From JAVBNT01 sp031551355 (GTDB taxonomy: Bacteria > Vulcanimicrobiota > CADAWZ01), in NCBI GenBank assembly GCA_031551355.1, contig JAVBNT010000053.1, positions 1 through 28,866 of the forward strand: DNA of 28,866 nt, given 5' to 3'. The notes beneath the pieces were generated by a model. It searched no databases. It was not told the origin of the DNA and saw only the letters and a list, made by a program, of their open reading frames with translations. The stretch's first letter is position 1, and the number at the start of each line of letters is the position of its first letter. The position numbers and the translations under genes are program-made. Positions 1 to 7,892 of this stretch are shown piece by piece.

Positions 1-72
1 TGCTGTTTTTTTTGTGGTTTATGGTGGGTTTTTTCCCCCCCTGTACCCACGACAGCCCCCCAGTTGAATTAT

Positions 73-123
73 AAAAAGGGGCCTCTCGCTTTTTTTTTTA
101 AAAAAACGATACAGCCCCTTTTT
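73..123 (-). terminator. Putative intrinsic terminator of the yqeC-mocA-yqeB-nucleotidase operon
   Basis: A perfect 10-bp inverted repeat (AAAAAGGGGC at 73-82, GCCCCTTTTT at 114-123) lies just after the stop codon of the nucleotidase gene. Read on the - strand, the second arm ends in CCCCTTTTT, as in a rho-independent terminator. The loop is long (31 nt) and contains runs of T and A that can pair with each other. The flanking bases 1-70 are unusually rich in T and C homopolymers, so base accuracy there may be lower. Confidence 0.55.
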
Positions 124-140
124 CATAAGTCCTTTAATAA

Positions 141-1703
141 TTAATGGCGCTTTCTACTCTCTGACGGAGGATTTTTAAGCACTTTAATGCGCACTTCTTC
201 AGGGACATTGATCTTTTCTTTTCCAATAATATACTTCTCAACTTCGTCTCTTATGTTTTTGCCGTAAACAACATTTTTCGCTTCCTTGATCGGCTGGCAA
301 TCCTGAGAAACGCTGTAGAGGAAATCAATTGATGAAATCTTATATGTTTTGTTTTTATCAATCTCTTTACCGTCTACTTTTATATCACTAACTCTCTGTC
401 CCTCCGGTTTATCGGAATCATAATCGAGCGTAACACCGGACATCTGTGAAAAAGACGGTCTGTCGACATAATACTCTATAACCTTATGCAGTTCGCTTCC
501 GGGAATTTCATAAGTTATGATGTTATTATCAAAAGGAAGAACAAAGAACAGGGCTTCTCTTGTCATTTTTCCTTTAGTAAGGTTAGCTCTGAGCCCATGC
601 GTATTGTAAAAGGCAAGATCCGTTCCGGTAATATGTCTGAGGATATCGGTCATTAAGTCGCCGATAGACGTGTTTCCCGCACCCTTGGGAGCCGTATTGG
701 TTGCATCGGCTGAAAGCTCTCCTATTACTTTGCTCATCAAGTCCTTCACTTTATCCTGATAAACATTGATCATTTTATCAAGTTTCTCGTCTTTAGGAAT
801 TTCCTTCGACATAATAGGAATCAGTTTTCCGCTGAATTTTACGAGTTTGCCGGTATCTTTATCAAAAGTAAGATCTGCAAAGCCGATATTTTTGCCCCAG
901 CATCCTGCCTGAAGAACCGGTATTCCGTTGATTTCTTTTGGTTCTGTGACAAAAGTATGGCTGTGGCCGCCAACTATAAAAGCTATTCCCGACAGTTTTT
1001 CGGCAAATTTCTGATCAACATCATATCCCATATGTGATATGATACCTATAACCTTTACTCCCTTTTTTTCAAGCTCTTTCTGATATTTTTCAACAGCAGC
1101 AAGCGGGTCGGTAAAATTAAAGCTTTCAACGTTTTTAGGAAATGACATTTTAGGCGTATCAACAGTAGCAAGTCCGATAACACCTATTTTCATCCCGTTT
1201 CTTTCGACTATTATATAAGGCTTCATAAAAGAAGGGACTTTACCTGTGGATTTTTCAGTTATATTGGCGCAGACCATCGGAAACTTTCTTCTGGCAACCT
1301 GTTCCTTCATTTTCGTCTCGTCCCAGTCAAACTCATGGTTTCCAAAGGTCGAAGCATCGTATTTAACATAATTCATATAATCAGTGACCGGAGCACCATA
1401 AAAAATATTCGAAACAGGTGTTCCCTGAGACATGTCTCCCGCATCAAGTAAAAGCACTTTGCCCGGATACTCCTTGCGAAGCTGCTCTATCTTAGTCGCA
1501 AGATGAGTCAATCCGCCAACTTCAGCACCCTTATCTCCTATTTTTTTGTCAAAAACAGGAAAAACAACGCCATGGATATCATTTGTATGCAGAAGTATTA
1601 TCTGTTTCTGCTCGCCTGCAAAAGCATAGCCAGTCAGGAATGTCAGCAGTAAAGCAACAACTGCAAATGACCTGAACATCGAACGTAAACCCAAAAAATT
1701 CAT
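141..1703 (-). CDS. Secreted UshA-type 5'-nucleotidase / metallophosphatase
   Basis: This is a two-domain bimetal phosphoesterase of about 520 residues that would remove phosphate from extracytoplasmic nucleotides. The start chosen is the ATG at 1703, preceded by a GGAGGTG ribosome site; it opens a typical signal peptide with a hydrophobic core at residues 13-25 and AFA-G near residue 30. An upstream in-frame extension to 1781 has no such support. Metallophosphatase motifs are visible: HTNDIHG (residues 39-45), LDAGD (86-90), FGNHEFDWD (120-128), ISHMG and GGHSH. The C-terminal nucleotidase domain has NTHGLRA where many relatives have N-GGIR-A, and FDNN and SQMSG at the substrate-stacking region. 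It begins 28 bp after yqeB, so it is probably the last gene of that operon. The exact substrate cannot be read from the sequence. Alternatives are 2',3'-cyclic phosphodiesterase or UDP-sugar hydrolase activity, which the family also shows. Confidence 0.88.
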   Translation of the reverse strand: MNFLGLRSMFRSFAVVALLLTFLTGYAFAGEQKQIILLHTNDIHGVVFPVFDKKIGDKGAEVGGLTHLATKIEQLRKEYPGKVLLLDAGDMSQGTPVSNIFYGAPVTDYMNYVKYDASTFGNHEFDWDETKMKEQVARRKFPMVCANITEKSTGKVPSFMKPYIIVERNGMKIGVIGLATVDTPKMSFPKNVESFNFTDPLAAVEKYQKELEKKGVKVIGIISHMGYDVDQKFAEKLSGIAFIVGGHSHTFVTEPKEINGIPVLQAGCWGKNIGFADLTFDKDTGKLVKFSGKLIPIMSKEIPKDEKLDKMINVYQDKVKDLMSKVIGELSADATNTAPKGAGNTSIGDLMTDILRHITGTDLAFYNTHGLRANLTKGKMTREALFFVLPFDNNIITYEIPGSELHKVIEYYVDRPSFSQMSGVTLDYDSDKPEGQRVSDIKVDGKEIDKNKTYKISSIDFLYSVSQDCQPIKEAKNVVYGKNIRDEVEKYIIGKEKINVPEEVRIKVLKNPPSESRKRH

Positions 1704-1731
1704 AAAACACCTCCAAAAAATGTCAAATAAC

Positions 1732-2520
1732 TTAAATAGAAATATTCCACTTAAAAAAAGAAAAAATTGCTTCCAGGACACCCCCCCCTATAGCTCTTGC
1801 TTTATCGGAAATTTTATTGCAATCCACATCTGTTCTGGGATCTATATCCCCTATCTTTTCTCCCTCGCGAACATATAAACCTTCATAAATAAGACCCCTC
1901 AATTTACCGGTAAAGGTAGCCGGCACCTTTTTGCCTCCTATTTCGGCAAGAACCTGACCCTCTTCGACAATATCCCCTATTGAGGCTTGCGGATGAAAAA
2001 AGCCATCGTTTACAGCCCGCAAAACACGCTCTGTTCCCTTTCCTTCCACTATACCAGGAATGCCTGTATCCGCGATGGCACAGCCTGTTCTGTAAACTCT
2101 TCCCAAATCAATCCCCCTCTGCGTTTCTACAACCATATGAACATCGGCTCCCGCATCAAAACCCGGACCTATTCCAATAACCAGACAAGCATCGCTCATT
2201 AAAATATCGGTCTTGCGCTTGAGCATTCTGGCATCGACAATAATATCAGGCTTCAACACGGAACGGATATCCGAGTTGTCATCCACAAAAACAGCAATCG
2301 CATCACTATGACTGATTTGACCATCAGATAAAAAAGCCCTTACTCCTTCTACCGTGACTTCCTTTTCATAAACGGCACTGCCGAAACTAACCGTTCTTCG
2401 AACCATTCTAGGCTGCTTTAGTTCTGTAACCGCAACGCTAAAACCGGTTATAAAAAGCCGGTGAGCTATGCCTGAAGCAAGATCGCCGCCGCCATAGATA
2501 CAAACACGAATCTTATCCAT
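1732..2520 (-). CDS. yqeB: YqeB, selenium-dependent molybdenum hydroxylase maturation protein (EF2563 family)
   Basis: The 262-residue product matches the YqeB/EF2563 family, a phylogenetic marker of selenium-dependent molybdenum hydroxylases; its biochemical step is not firmly established. The N-terminus has a Rossmann-like glycine motif (IYGGGDLASGIAHRL, residues 8-22) followed by E-x4-PRMVRRTVSFGSAVY. A central segment, IGIGPGF-AG-DVH-VVETQRG, and a C-terminal biotinyl/lipoyl-like stretch (IGDIVEEGQVLAEIGG, later GLYVREGEKIGDIDPR) are family hallmarks. The ATG at 2520 has GGGTGG upstream at a normal distance. It follows the mocA-like gene by 41 bp and precedes the nucleotidase gene by 28 bp. 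A C8 homopolymer (1782-1789) lies in the 3' part of the coding sequence; the frame reads through it cleanly. Confidence 0.87.
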   Translation of the reverse strand: MDKIRVCIYGGGDLASGIAHRLFITGFSVAVTELKQPRMVRRTVSFGSAVYEKEVTVEGVRAFLSDGQISHSDAIAVFVDDNSDIRSVLKPDIIVDARMLKRKTDILMSDACLVIGIGPGFDAGADVHMVVETQRGIDLGRVYRTGCAIADTGIPGIVEGKGTERVLRAVNDGFFHPQASIGDIVEEGQVLAEIGGKKVPATFTGKLRGLIYEGLYVREGEKIGDIDPRTDVDCNKISDKARAIGGGVLEAIFSFFKWNISI

Positions 2521-2561
2521 AAAACCACCCGTAATTATTCATACATAAAAATAACACCGTC

Positions 2562-3164
2562 TTACACTTCCCTGACTCTGTTGAACAGAGTCCAGTCCTG
2601 CGGCGTATCAACATCAAAACAGATATCCGTTTCCTTAACTTCAAACCGGTTTATAAGACGGCTATTGTTTTCTATGACCGAAAAACCGCCTCCTACGCCG
2701 TTCAGCAGAGCAAGTTCCCCAAAAAGCGATTTGGGAAAAATAACCGGATTACCGCGTTTCTCTCCGCAATAAGGCACTGCTATACAAGAAATATCTCCGC
2801 GCCAGAAATAAATCAGTGAATTAATAAATTTCGTTGAAATACATGGCATATCGGCAAGAGCAATCATTATTCCAGACGCCCGGTCGGAAACAGCTTCCAG
2901 TCCCTTGGAAATAGACGTTCCCATACCTTGTGAATAATTCGCATTAAAAACAGTTACATGCCTGCCGGAAAGCTGTTCTACACCTGCAGAAACCTTGTCG
3001 GCTTCGCAGCCGACAACCAGAACTACTTCATCGCAGATACTTTCAAGATACTTTTCCAAAGAAAACTTTACCAGCGGCTTTCCATCTACAGGTAAAAGCT
3101 GTTTCAACTTTCCCATCCTTTTCGACTCGCCTGCCGCAAGCAAAACAACTGAAAGAAAACTCAT
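2562..3164 (-). CDS. mocA: Molybdenum cofactor nucleotidyltransferase (MocA/MobA-like)
   Basis: This 200-residue NTP-transferase would attach CMP (MocA) or GMP (MobA) to molybdopterin. The nucleotide-binding signature LLAAGESKRMGKLKQLLPV is at residues 8-26. ADMPCIS near residue 104 is the metal-binding LADMP motif, and GEKRGNPVIFP and FDVDTPQDW are typical of the MocA side of the family. The stretch VGGGFSVI stands where many MocA proteins have GD-GAR-LL, so nucleotide choice is not certain. Its ATG at 3164 overlaps the yqeC stop codon (ATGA), which implies translational coupling. The position between yqeC and yqeB is the arrangement expected for selenium-dependent molybdenum hydroxylase maturation. 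Confidence 0.85.
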   Translation of the reverse strand: MSFLSVVLLAAGESKRMGKLKQLLPVDGKPLVKFSLEKYLESICDEVVLVVGCEADKVSAGVEQLSGRHVTVFNANYSQGMGTSISKGLEAVSDRASGIMIALADMPCISTKFINSLIYFWRGDISCIAVPYCGEKRGNPVIFPKSLFGELALLNGVGGGFSVIENNSRLINRFEVKETDICFDVDTPQDWTLFNRVREV

Positions 3165-3922
3165 AGACCGCCTGCCTTTATCAAATTATAAAAATAGCCG
3201 TTATCACGTTCGGTGCCCCAAATACTGCCTCTAAAAAAAACTTTGATAAACGGATACCGCAAAGAAACGGCAGCAGCAAGTTTTACAGCTGCGGCAAGCT
3301 GCCCATCAGCGGAGATTGAGTTAAAAACCAAACACACTGCCTTTGTTCCGGCAACATCCAAATAACCGTTTTTCATAAAAAGCAGCGTTTCAATAAAATC
3401 CTCATCTATTGTCCTGTCGGCAGCTCCACGGCCTAAAAGAGACAGTCTGTGTATATAGTCATTTGAAGCGTTTTTTCCAAGTGCAGACATTCCAACTACG
3501 GCAATCACTTTTGTCTCCATGCCGGTGAATACCGGCTCATGTATTCTGTAAAGCTTCAGGGCTTTTTTAGCACTGCCGTCAGCTTCCGCCAAAACAATAT
3601 TACCGCCGTTTAAAAGCCTGCTGTTGATAAATTCCTTTGATGGTCCAAAAAACTTTCCATCGGCTTTATCAAATCCGCCGACGACGAAAGGCAAACCGTC
3701 ACAGCAGGGTCTCTCCGGTGCAAAATCCTCACTTAAAACCGCTTTAGCTCCCAAATAAGCCGGCAGCGGTTCCATTCTGGTTGTTATCGTCGTAACGACG
3801 GATTCTCCGGAATTACAAAGCCGCCTGGCAAGCTGAAACATCAGCGAAGTTTTCCCTCCGCTGCCGATGATCGATATCAGATCACCTCTTTTTATACCGA
3901 GTTCCTTGCAAAGATGATACAT
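3161..3922 (-). CDS. yqeC: YqeC, selenium-dependent hydroxylase accessory ATPase
   Basis: The 253-residue product is a P-loop protein of the YqeC family. The loop IIGSGGKTSLM is at residues 18-28, TTITTRM follows, and AEADGSAKKALK resembles the family's EADGS-R-PLK signature. In other genomes yqeC co-occurs with selD, yqeB and a molybdenum hydroxylase, but its reaction is unproven. It is the first gene of the operon, diverging from pilT across 203 bp. The ATG at 3922 is not preceded by a recognisable Shine-Dalgarno sequence. The start still fits the family because the P-loop sits about 20 residues from the N-terminus. Confidence 0.85.
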   Translation of the reverse strand: MYHLCKELGIKRGDLISIIGSGGKTSLMFQLARRLCNSGESVVTTITTRMEPLPAYLGAKAVLSEDFAPERPCCDGLPFVVGGFDKADGKFFGPSKEFINSRLLNGGNIVLAEADGSAKKALKLYRIHEPVFTGMETKVIAVVGMSALGKNASNDYIHRLSLLGRGAADRTIDEDFIETLLFMKNGYLDVAGTKAVCLVFNSISADGQLAAAVKLAAAVSLRYPFIKVFFRGSIWGTERDNGYFYNLIKAGGL

Positions 3923-4125
3923 TACTAAAAATAATTCGCAAAAAAAATATTACAAACCTTCACTTATTCCGCCTCTCCGACAGAAAAATAACTTTTTATT
4001 TCGGCAAAGAAAAGGTAAGATAAGGCTTTTTATAGAAAAGTATTTACAATATTTGGAAAAACGAAATGAATTGCATTTAAACAGTCATTTTTCATTAAAG
4101 CACCAAGATTAGCCGGAGGATAGTT

Positions 4126-5247
4126 ATGGATTTAGAACTGGATTTATATGAAGAACTTAACCAGATGGATATAGACGAATTGACACAGGAAATGACCCTG
4201 GAAGATTTTCTGCACATTATGGTTGAAAGAGGCTCGTCGGATTTACACCTTAAAGCAGGCAGTGCGCCAATGATAAGAGTAGATGGAGACTTGGTCCCCG
4301 TAACATATGAAATACTGACTCCGGACATTGTCAGAAGAATGATCGAAAGTATTCTCACAGACGAACAAAAAGCCAAATTCGTGGCCGAAAAAGAATTGGA
4401 TCTCGCATACAGTGTGCCGGGATTGTCCCGCTTCAGGGTAAACGTATACCTTCAGAGAGGCTCGTGGGGCACTGCAATCAGGGTTATCCCCTCCAGGCCA
4501 TTTACAATAGATGAACTTAAACTGCCGCTGATTCTCAAAGAAATGGCTATGAAACCGAGAGGTCTTATACTCGTTACAGGGCCTACCGGAAGCGGCAAGT
4601 CGACTACGCTTGCAGCCATGATTAATCATATAAATGAAAACAGGCGCTGCCACATAGTTTCGGTTGAGGATCCAATCGAATTTCTTCACAAAGACAAAAA
4701 CAGCGTTATCAGCCAAAGAGAAGTCGGAGACGATACCAATTCATTCAGCAATGCTCTTATCCACGTCCTGCGTCAGGATCCGGATGTGATACTTGTAGGT
4801 GAGATGAGGGATCTGGAAACAACATCAATCGCCATAACGGCAGCGGAAACAGGTCACCTTGTGCTGGCAACACTGCATACAAACAGTGCAGCCACAACCG
4901 TTGACAGGGTTATTGATATATTCCCTCCGCACCAGCAGCAGCAGGTAAGAATGCAGCTGTCGGTTACGCTTGAAGGAATTTTATGCCAGACGCTTTTGCC
5001 AAAAGCAAAAGGTTCGGGAAGAGTTATGGCAATGGAAATGATGCCTGTTACCCCTGCAATCAGAAACGTGATCAGGGAAGGCAAGTCTCACCAGATTCCC
5101 AATATTATTATGTCAAGCGCACAGCTTGGAATGCAGTCTCTGGACACTGCCTTGAGAAACCTGTATCTGCAGGGTCTCATCACCTATGAAGACTCTATCT
5201 CCAAAGCATCATCACCTGACGAATTTGCCAGACTGCTGGGAAGATAA
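4126..5247 (+). CDS. pilT: PilT-type type IV pilus retraction ATPase
   Basis: The 373-residue product is a secretion-superfamily hexameric ATPase that powers pilus disassembly at the inner membrane. The N-terminal PAS-like domain carries RGSSDLHLKAGSAPMIRVDGD (residues 35-55). In the motor domain one sees Walker A GPTGSGKS (152-159), the Asp box SVEDPIEF (179-186), Walker B with the catalytic Glu, VGEMRD (224-229), and the His box ATLHTNSA (248-255). The C-terminal VIREGKSHQI element corresponds to the AIREGK signature linked to retraction. A short acidic extension of about 25 residues precedes the usual PilT start. The ATG has CGGAGGA upstream. It is the first gene of a three-gene + strand set. 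No pilin or pilus assembly genes are in the window. Confidence 0.93.
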   Translation: MDLELDLYEELNQMDIDELTQEMTLEDFLHIMVERGSSDLHLKAGSAPMIRVDGDLVPVTYEILTPDIVRRMIESILTDEQKAKFVAEKELDLAYSVPGLSRFRVNVYLQRGSWGTAIRVIPSRPFTIDELKLPLILKEMAMKPRGLILVTGPTGSGKSTTLAAMINHINENRRCHIVSVEDPIEFLHKDKNSVISQREVGDDTNSFSNALIHVLRQDPDVILVGEMRDLETTSIAITAAETGHLVLATLHTNSAATTVDRVIDIFPPHQQQQVRMQLSVTLEGILCQTLLPKAKGSGRVMAMEMMPVTPAIRNVIREGKSHQIPNIIMSSAQLGMQSLDTALRNLYLQGLITYEDSISKASSPDEFARLLGR

Positions 5248-5288
5248 TTACATAAAGAATATTTTTTTGTAAAGGACACCAATCCATT

Positions 5289-6362
5289 ATGATAAACAGA
5301 GATGAACTCCTTAAGGCAATGGTAACAAAGGGGATATTCGAAGTACACATGGTTCCCGGAAGCCCTCTTATGATGAGAAATAATCTTGGAGATCTTGTTG
5401 CTCTTGACAACAACACAATCAGCCCCGGAGATACAAAAACGTTTGTCGGAGAACTCCTCAACAACGATCAAAGAGCTGAGTTTATTTCAAAAAATGAGTT
5501 GGAGCTTGCTTTAAGCGTTCCCGGAGTTTCAAGATACAGATTCAGTATTGCGATGCAAAGAAATTCAATCTCGGCAATATTAAGGACATATCCTAATAAA
5601 CTGCCTACATTTGAAGAACTTAACCTTCATAAAAGTGTTAAAGAGATTACGGAAGAAATCAAAAAGGGATTATTGATAATAACCGGACCTAAAGGCGGGG
5701 GTAAATCAAATACTCTGGCGTCTATTTTGGATCATTTCCTTGAAACGAGACCATGTAAAATACTGACAATTGAAAATCCAATCAAATTCCTGATGAAAAA
5801 CAAGACAGGCATTATATGCCAGAGAGAACAGGGAATTGACATAAAAACGCGTGCGCTGGCATTTGAAAATATGGCTAATCAATCGGCAGACATAATTGTT
5901 ATTGATGAAATACTGTCATTTGAGGAATGCGCAAGAATGCTGTCGTTAGCTTCCGGCGGCACGATTATTATTCTGAAAACGATTGCTGCCTCACTAACAA
6001 TAGCGATAGAAAACCTCATAAACCTCTATCCGGTTAATCTGCAGGAGTCATGCAGAGCGGCAATAGCCAACTCTCTTGAAGCCGGAATATCGCAGGTTCT
6101 TTGCAAGGCTGCGACAGGAAAATCGCTTGTCCCGGCGATGGAAATATACAAAAGCACAGTCAATATGAGACAACTGATCAGAGAAAGTAAAGTCTCTCAG
6201 GTATACCAGATTATGGGCTCTTCCGGAAGAGAAGCCGGTATGTCAAATCAGGAAGCCAGTATGAGAGCGATGATCAAGCAGGGAACGATTACTCAGGAAG
6301 AGGCTCTGACAAGGACTTCAAGGCCGGATGAACTCAAAAAGATGCTGGCTGCAGCATACTAA
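5289..6362 (+). CDS. Degenerate PilT/PilU-like ATPase paralogue
   Basis: This 357-residue protein aligns with the preceding PilT along its whole length without large gaps, so the fold is probably kept. Walker A survives as GPKGGGKS (133-140) and the Walker B glutamate as IDEILS (E207). Other motor boxes have decayed. SVEDPIEF is now TIENPIKF (160-167), and the Arg and Asp after the Walker B Glu are Leu and Ser. Both conserved histidines of the His-box region (TGHLVLATLHT in PilT) are lost (GGTIIILKTIA, 223-233). VIREGKSHQI is now LIRESKVSQV. It may bind ATP yet hydrolyse poorly, perhaps as a regulatory or PilU-like partner subunit. The start at 5289 lies 41 bp after pilT and has only a moderately spaced AAGGA. 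The open frame argues against a pseudogene. Confidence 0.85.
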   Translation: MINRDELLKAMVTKGIFEVHMVPGSPLMMRNNLGDLVALDNNTISPGDTKTFVGELLNNDQRAEFISKNELELALSVPGVSRYRFSIAMQRNSISAILRTYPNKLPTFEELNLHKSVKEITEEIKKGLLIITGPKGGGKSNTLASILDHFLETRPCKILTIENPIKFLMKNKTGIICQREQGIDIKTRALAFENMANQSADIIVIDEILSFEECARMLSLASGGTIIILKTIAASLTIAIENLINLYPVNLQESCRAAIANSLEAGISQVLCKAATGKSLVPAMEIYKSTVNMRQLIRESKVSQVYQIMGSSGREAGMSNQEASMRAMIKQGTITQEEALTRTSRPDELKKMLAAAY

Positions 6363-6448
6363 AAACCAAGGGACACTTACCGGAAAAGAAAATAAATATA
6401 TTTATTTGATGATTTTTCTGCAAATCTCCCATAACCAAGACGGAAACA

Positions 6449-7843
6449 ATGTTTATCGATTTACATATCTATACCGACAGATACTCAGAAATGCGCGTCA
6501 TGCCTATCGGTGCAATACACAACGCGATAAATAAAGGGCTTGACGGAATTGTTCTTATTGAGAAAAACCGCCTATGGCCGGATGAAGAACTGGCATCGCT
6601 GCGAAGGGAGGCCGGAATTCCCGACTCTTTTCGTATTTTTAAAGGACAGCAAATAGAATGTCCTGAGGGCGATATAGTTGCCATCGGCTGTAACGAAGAA
6701 TTCACAAATCAGGTAACCTCACTCGAAATAAAACAGAAAATAAAAACTCAGGGCGGATGCTCTATTTTTGTGCCCCAGAAAACAATCACTTATGAAGACT
6801 ATTTCGGAGGCAAAAAAAAGGATGCTACCAACTTCTTTGGATTGTTTGATGCCGTTGAAATCTGCAACAGCAAGCTGGACAAAAAACTCCTGCGTGAGTT
6901 TCTGGACTTCGCAAGAAAAAAATCAATTTGCTGCGTCGGCGGCAGCGCCTCTTCTCAAAGTTCGCTTTACGTCACAAAATTTCTTGATGATATAAAAGAC
7001 GAGAAAGAACTTGCACGGGCAATACTCAAAAAAAGAGCAAACTTCGCCTGTGTTGACGGACATGATATAGACCCCAGGGGTGGAAAAACAACCAACATAC
7101 AGTGGAATGTCCCCAAAGTATCAGTAATGAAAGTAAAAGGTTTAATATTTGATCTATACGGGACGTTGGTAGACCTCAAAAGCACTGAATCTTATGAGGA
7201 ATTCAATAAAATGGCTGTATGGCTTTCCCAGGAAAATATCCAGGTTTCCGGCTCAATGCTTATGAACTACTACAGAGAAAGATGTTTTGAGCTGTACCAG
7301 AGTGCCCAAAAAAGAGTCAAGTTCCCTGAAGTAGATATTTTACAGGTATTCAGGGATGCCATCGGGTTCTTTTCAGGCAAAGATCGCGGTGAAGAGTTCG
7401 CACGCAAATCCGCGATGGTATTCAGAACCCTGACAATAAAAAATATCGGCCTGTATCCAAATACGAGAGCAATGCTGCGTGAACTTAAACGCAGAAAATA
7501 CAGGATGGGTATAATCTCGAACGCACAGGCCGCTTTCACAATGCCGGAAATAGAAGATCTTAAGCTTGAACAATTTTTTGATTTTATAATCCTGTCTTCG
7601 GATGTCGGCTGCAGCAAGCCGGACAGCTCCATATACAAAATAGCTTCCAGACAGATAGAGTTGGAGTCAGGGCAAACAGCGTTTATAGGCGATGATTTGC
7701 ATGGGGATATTTACGGGGCCCAAAATCATGGATTTAAAAGTGTTTACATAAAAACAAACGTCGGCACTTCCAAATATCCGGTAACCCCGGATGTTACCAT
7801 CGCCGACGGCGATCTGCGCAATCTGCTGAGAATCTTTCCATAA
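6449..7843 (+). CDS. Fusion of a decayed PHP-like domain with a HAD-family hydrolase
   Basis: The 464-residue protein has two parts. Residues 1-200 align in order with small PHP metal-dependent phosphoesterases, but the metal ligands are gone. DLHxHT is DLHIYT (4-9), TEHD is IEKN (37-40), GxE is GQQ (66-68), AHP is FVP (107-109) and GSDAH is GSASS (165-169). Residues 227-464 form a HAD phosphatase-like domain: nucleophile motif FDLYGTLVD (D235), motif II IISNA, a lysine in CSKPD, and motif IV IGDDLHGD. The Tyr at the second acidic position of motif I also occurs in haloacid dehalogenase-type members. It starts 86 bp after the PilT-like gene on the same strand, with a weak ribosome site. The substrate is unknown. 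The PHP part is more likely a binding or structural module than an enzyme. Confidence 0.82.
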   Translation: MFIDLHIYTDRYSEMRVMPIGAIHNAINKGLDGIVLIEKNRLWPDEELASLRREAGIPDSFRIFKGQQIECPEGDIVAIGCNEEFTNQVTSLEIKQKIKTQGGCSIFVPQKTITYEDYFGGKKKDATNFFGLFDAVEICNSKLDKKLLREFLDFARKKSICCVGGSASSQSSLYVTKFLDDIKDEKELARAILKKRANFACVDGHDIDPRGGKTTNIQWNVPKVSVMKVKGLIFDLYGTLVDLKSTESYEEFNKMAVWLSQENIQVSGSMLMNYYRERCFELYQSAQKRVKFPEVDILQVFRDAIGFFSGKDRGEEFARKSAMVFRTLTIKNIGLYPNTRAMLRELKRRKYRMGIISNAQAAFTMPEIEDLKLEQFFDFIILSSDVGCSKPDSSIYKIASRQIELESGQTAFIGDDLHGDIYGAQNHGFKSVYIKTNVGTSKYPVTPDVTIADGDLRNLLRIFP

Positions 7844-7892
7844 GGCTTCTCACAGTAACTTCTGTCTCTAACAGATGTACTTGTTTCTAAAA

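Noticed and set aside
4020..4110. Possible sigma-54 promoter before pilT
   Set aside because: A GG and GC pair is present (TTGG...TTGC) but separated by 16 bases instead of the required 10.
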